A stretch of 64,000 nucleotides of DNA, taken from Hyphomicrobiaceae bacterium (lineage in GTDB: Bacteria; Pseudomonadota; Alphaproteobacteria; Rhizobiales; Hyphomicrobiaceae). The notes beneath the pieces are model-generated. The model saw nothing but the letters and a program-made list of their open reading frames with translations, did not search any database and was not told where the DNA came from. Each line of letters begins with the position of its first letter. Positions within the stretch are counted from its first letter, which is position 1. The stretch spans positions 2,501 through 66,500 of the forward strand of contig JACKJI010000006.1 in NCBI GenBank assembly GCA_020638035.1. The letters run 5' to 3'. The position numbers and the translations under genes were made by a program. This document shows positions 63,467 through 64,000 of the stretch, piece after piece.

Positions 63467-64000
63467 CGACGATTGAACCGCTTGATGAGAATCGACATGA
63501 AAAAACCAAAGGCTATGAAGCGCAGGACAGTGATAAGCGTCATCAAACCGGGTGAGATGTGATCCGGGACCGTGATGCTGAAGAACACTTGGGGGGAGCG
63601 CCAGAGAGCGTTGGTCACAGTGGCCCAACGTAACGGTAACGGATCAAGATAAAGGTCCAGGACTGCGATGGCTGCAATAAGAACGACGACAGCCCGCAAG
63701 AGAGCGGTGATGCTCTCACCATTTCCCCACACATAGTCGAGTAATTTGAACTTTAGCCATGACGCGAATTGCTGCGTGCGCCCGATGAATCCGGGATATT
63801 TCTTGCGGTAGTATCGGTCATTTGAACGCCAGGCCTTGTAGAGGTGTGTCTCCGTGGCTTGAAGCTCCACGTGTATTGCGTGGTTGGCGGCTTTGGCGTC
63901 GCCCAACTGTTGGTAGTTCGTACGGAGGCTGCGAGCAAATCGCATTTTTTGATTTTCATACGGAGGGCAGTTGTCAGTTAATATGCTGTCATCAATGATG
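63463..64000 (-). CDS. Membrane protein, partial (5' end outside window)
   Basis: The reading frame is open to the window edge, so the gene is truncated at its 5' end; an internal ATG at 63945 gives 160 residues. The visible part has a basic soluble stretch (TNYQQLGDAKAANHAIHVEL, KAWRSNDRYYRKKYPG), then a hydrophobic segment (LLRAVVVLIAAIAVLDLYLD), an intervening loop with FFSITVPDHISPG and a final hydrophobic segment (LITVLRFIAFGFFMSILI) ending in RFNRR. The two-segment-plus-loop layout is like ion-channel C-terminal domains of pentapeptide-repeat proteins, but the selectivity filter is not clear. It overlaps the nucleotidyltransferase start. Confidence 0.6.
   Translation of the reverse strand, partial: IIDDSILTDNCPPYENQKMRFARSLRTNYQQLGDAKAANHAIHVELQATETHLYKAWRSNDRYYRKKYPGFIGRTQQFASWLKFKLLDYVWGNGESITALLRAVVVLIAAIAVLDLYLDPLPLRWATVTNALWRSPQVFFSITVPDHISPGLMTLITVLRFIAFGFFMSILIKRFNRR

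Overview
The window comes from a GC-rich alphaproteobacterial chromosome, most likely order Hyphomicrobiales and plausibly near Hyphomicrobium. I infer this from the DUF4167 protein, the alphaproteobacterial-type porins, the PTS-Ntr enzyme I (ptsP) beside lysC, the long PstA and PstC, and the overall protein style. No rRNA or tRNA gene was seen.

Positions 1-47.9 kb are mostly ordinary chromosome. 0.3-18.6 kb holds housekeeping genes: an M23 endopeptidase, a PilZ protein, clpB, an RraB-like protein, a MOSC protein, a DUF4167 protein, prmC-prfA, a membrane-anchored HTH protein, ptsP, lysC, ubiG and an OmpR-type regulator with an atypical receiver domain. 19-22 kb carries two tandem porins whose mature parts look identical. 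22-29.9 kb is a seven-gene minus-strand operon: an ABC importer with a Tat-exported binding protein, an OsmC protein, an acyl-CoA-dehydrogenase-like flavoprotein, a DsbA-type isomerase and a ferredoxin-type reductase. A TetR gene lies divergently beside it. 30-36.7 kb is pstSCAB-phoU-phoB with a candidate PHO box and no phoR in view. 37-41.2 kb is nudC and a copper-handling cluster (DUF2946, a Met/His-rich outer-membrane protein, PCu(A)C, SCO). 41.5-45.3 kb is a molybdopterin oxidoreductase and a decayed FkbM methyltransferase. 45.5-47.8 kb encodes a periplasmic-binding-protein domain fused to a pentameric ligand-gated ion channel.

From 48 kb on the window is accessory DNA. Two IS3-family elements are nested one inside the other, and the outer one truncates a type I-C-like cas1. 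Intact cas2 and a three-repeat CRISPR array follow. Next are a predicted deaminase toxin with an overlapping immunity gene, and a mobilisation module (35-aa ORF, mobC-like gene, relaxase, TraG/VirD4 coupling ATPase) without mating-pore genes. Then come several unknown secreted proteins, a serine recombinase, and a nucleotidyltransferase operon with a membrane protein that runs off the window.

The most striking signal is at 61.69-61.83 kb beside the serine recombinase. Two near-palindromic sites in inverted orientation, with asymmetric 2-bp cores (GA and TC), bound a 114-bp segment holding a promoter-like sequence, a ribosome binding site and an ATG. As written, this start reads into a 16-codon dead end. 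If the segment were inverted at the cores, the same start would fuse in frame to a secreted-protein gene (60829-61713) followed by a lipoprotein gene. This looks like an undescribed phase-variation switch, presently in the apparent OFF orientation for that operon.
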